A stretch of DNA of 64,000 bases from Gemmobacter lutimaris. Its GTDB lineage: Bacteria; Pseudomonadota; Alphaproteobacteria; Rhodobacterales; Rhodobacteraceae. Location of the stretch: contig NZ_QXXQ01000002.1 in NCBI RefSeq assembly GCF_003570715.1, positions 248,001-312,000 of the forward strand, given 5' to 3'. The notes under the pieces were generated by a model. That model had not been told where the DNA came from. It saw only the letters and a program-made list of their open reading frames with translations, and made no database searches. This document shows positions 63,402-64,000 of the stretch, in pieces; position 1 is the first letter of the stretch; each line of letters starts with the position of its first letter. The position numbers and the translations under genes were made by a program.

Positions 63402-64000
63402 TCAACCACCCGTGATGTCGCGGGGCACCAGATCCCAGCCCTTGCGCATCACCGTGGGCAGGGCGGCGGGGCGGAAGGCGGCGCGCGGAAGGAAGGCGCC
63501 GCGCTCGGGGCGCGCATCGGTGACGGTGGTCAGCACCTGAAGCACCAGATGGAAATGGGTGAAGGTGTGGCGCACCTCGCCCACGCGCTGCCAGTCGGCC
63601 AACAGCGGGGCGGGGGCGTCCGTCCCGTCCCAGCCGGCGGTCGGAAAGCCTGCCATGCCGCCCAGCAGCCCGGATTGCGGCCGTTCCTCCAGCAGCACCG
63701 CGCCATCGGGGCGCAGGGCGATCCACAGCAGGCCTTCGCGCACGGGCTTCGCGGCTTTCGGGGTCTTGCGTGGCAGGTCCGCCTGCACCCCGGCGGCACG
63801 GGCCGCGCAATCAGCGTTCAGCGGGCAGATTGCGCAGGCCGGTTTGCGTGGCGTGCAGATCGTGGCGCCAAGGTCCATCACCGCTTGCGCATAGTCGCCC
63901 GGCCGCTCCGCCGGTGTCAGCCGCTCGGCATGGGCCACCAGAACAGGCTTCGCACCGGGCAGCGGTTCTTCGACCCGAAACAGCCGCGCCATCACCCGTT
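63402..64000 (-). CDS. mutY: A/G-specific adenine glycosylase MutY (5' part cut by window edge)
   Basis: The last 199 codons of MutY, which removes adenine opposite 8-oxoguanine. The iron-sulfur loop is CTPRKPACAICPLNADC (C-x6-C-x2-C-x5-C), preceded by YAQAVMDLGATI. The C-terminal MutT-like recognition domain follows (LLWIALRPDGAVLLEERP, HTFTHFHL). The frame is open to the window end; the catalytic Glu and helix-hairpin-helix lie outside. The gene precedes the alkB-like gene on the same strand. Confidence 0.95.
   Translation of the reverse strand, partial: RVMARLFRVEEPLPGAKPVLVAHAERLTPAERPGDYAQAVMDLGATICTPRKPACAICPLNADCAARAAGVQADLPRKTPKAAKPVREGLLWIALRPDGAVLLEERPQSGLLGGMAGFPTAGWDGTDAPAPLLADWQRVGEVRHTFTHFHLVLQVLTTVTDARPERGAFLPRAAFRPAALPTVMRKGWDLVPRDITGG

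Overview
The window is a high-GC, densely packed chromosomal segment of an alphaproteobacterium, most likely a member of the Rhodobacteraceae (Rhodobacter/Paracoccus-like). Supporting evidence: a bztABCD-type acidic amino acid/amide ABC transporter, the cell-cycle methylase CcrM with GANTC sites in its promoter, an ATP12-type F1 assembly factor, a CHCC zinc-finger protein of the NDUFS6 type, DUF2125 and DUF1285 proteins, and a two-copy intergenic GC-hairpin/GAGGATATTT-type element. No rRNA, CRISPR array, intact prophage or intact insertion sequence is visible. Both ends cut genes: polA at the left and mutY at the right.

Layout. 0-4.4 kb: polA (partial, minus) and small accessory genes. 4.5-11.2 kb: a four-gene MoxR ATPase / DUF58 / DUF4159 / large membrane protein operon, divergent from a DUF1285 gene. 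11.3-17.5 kb: a flavin amine oxidase, a DUF599 protein and the glycolate oxidase operon glcD-glcE-orf-glcF behind an operator-like promoter. 17.5-19.5 kb: a secreted trypsin-like protease and a DUF1772-TetR pair with two inverted repeats in its promoter. 19.6-23.7 kb: a PQQ alcohol dehydrogenase with a lanthanide-type Asp, a cytochrome c, and a divergent ABC substrate-binding protein plus ATPase whose permease is missing next to an insertion-sequence scar. 24.2-27.3 kb: tRNA-Cys, an SDR, argB, a ferredoxin-like protein and a SixA-like phosphatase. 27.4-31.9 kb: bztDCBA (minus). 32.1-40.1 kb: a minus-strand housekeeping run (ATP12, an RluC/D-type synthase, crcB, engB, a MOSC protein, yidC, an EAL protein, ttcA).

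40.1-41.3 kb is an unusual gene-poor strip: a decayed tRNA-Cys copy, tRNA-Arg(CCU), and a minus-strand terminator with no gene in front of it, facing a LacI-family gene across an operator-like palindrome. This is the best candidate for an undescribed system (a LacI-controlled small RNA). 42.3-44.1 kb holds a peptidoglycan-binding-like secreted protein divergent from an RTX protein. 44.2-54.3 kb holds a DEAD-box helicase, an enoyl-CoA hydratase/SDR pair, a DUF2125 protein, a GAF-M24 peptidase fusion, a TldD/PmbA protease, an inositol-phosphatase-family enzyme and a putative surface-polysaccharide protein. 54.3-58.7 kb holds thioredoxin, an HI0933-type flavoprotein, an MscS channel, a membrane-anchored winged-helix regulator and two small exported or membrane proteins. 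58.7-64 kb holds rnhB, ccrM, a large RTX protein, an AlkB-like monooxygenase and mutY.

Functionally the segment mixes DNA maintenance (polA, mutY, rnhB, ccrM), membrane biogenesis (yidC, engB, the MoxR cassette), C2/alcohol oxidation (glcDEF, PQQ dehydrogenase) and amino acid uptake (bzt). Function calls rest on motif recognition without database searches.
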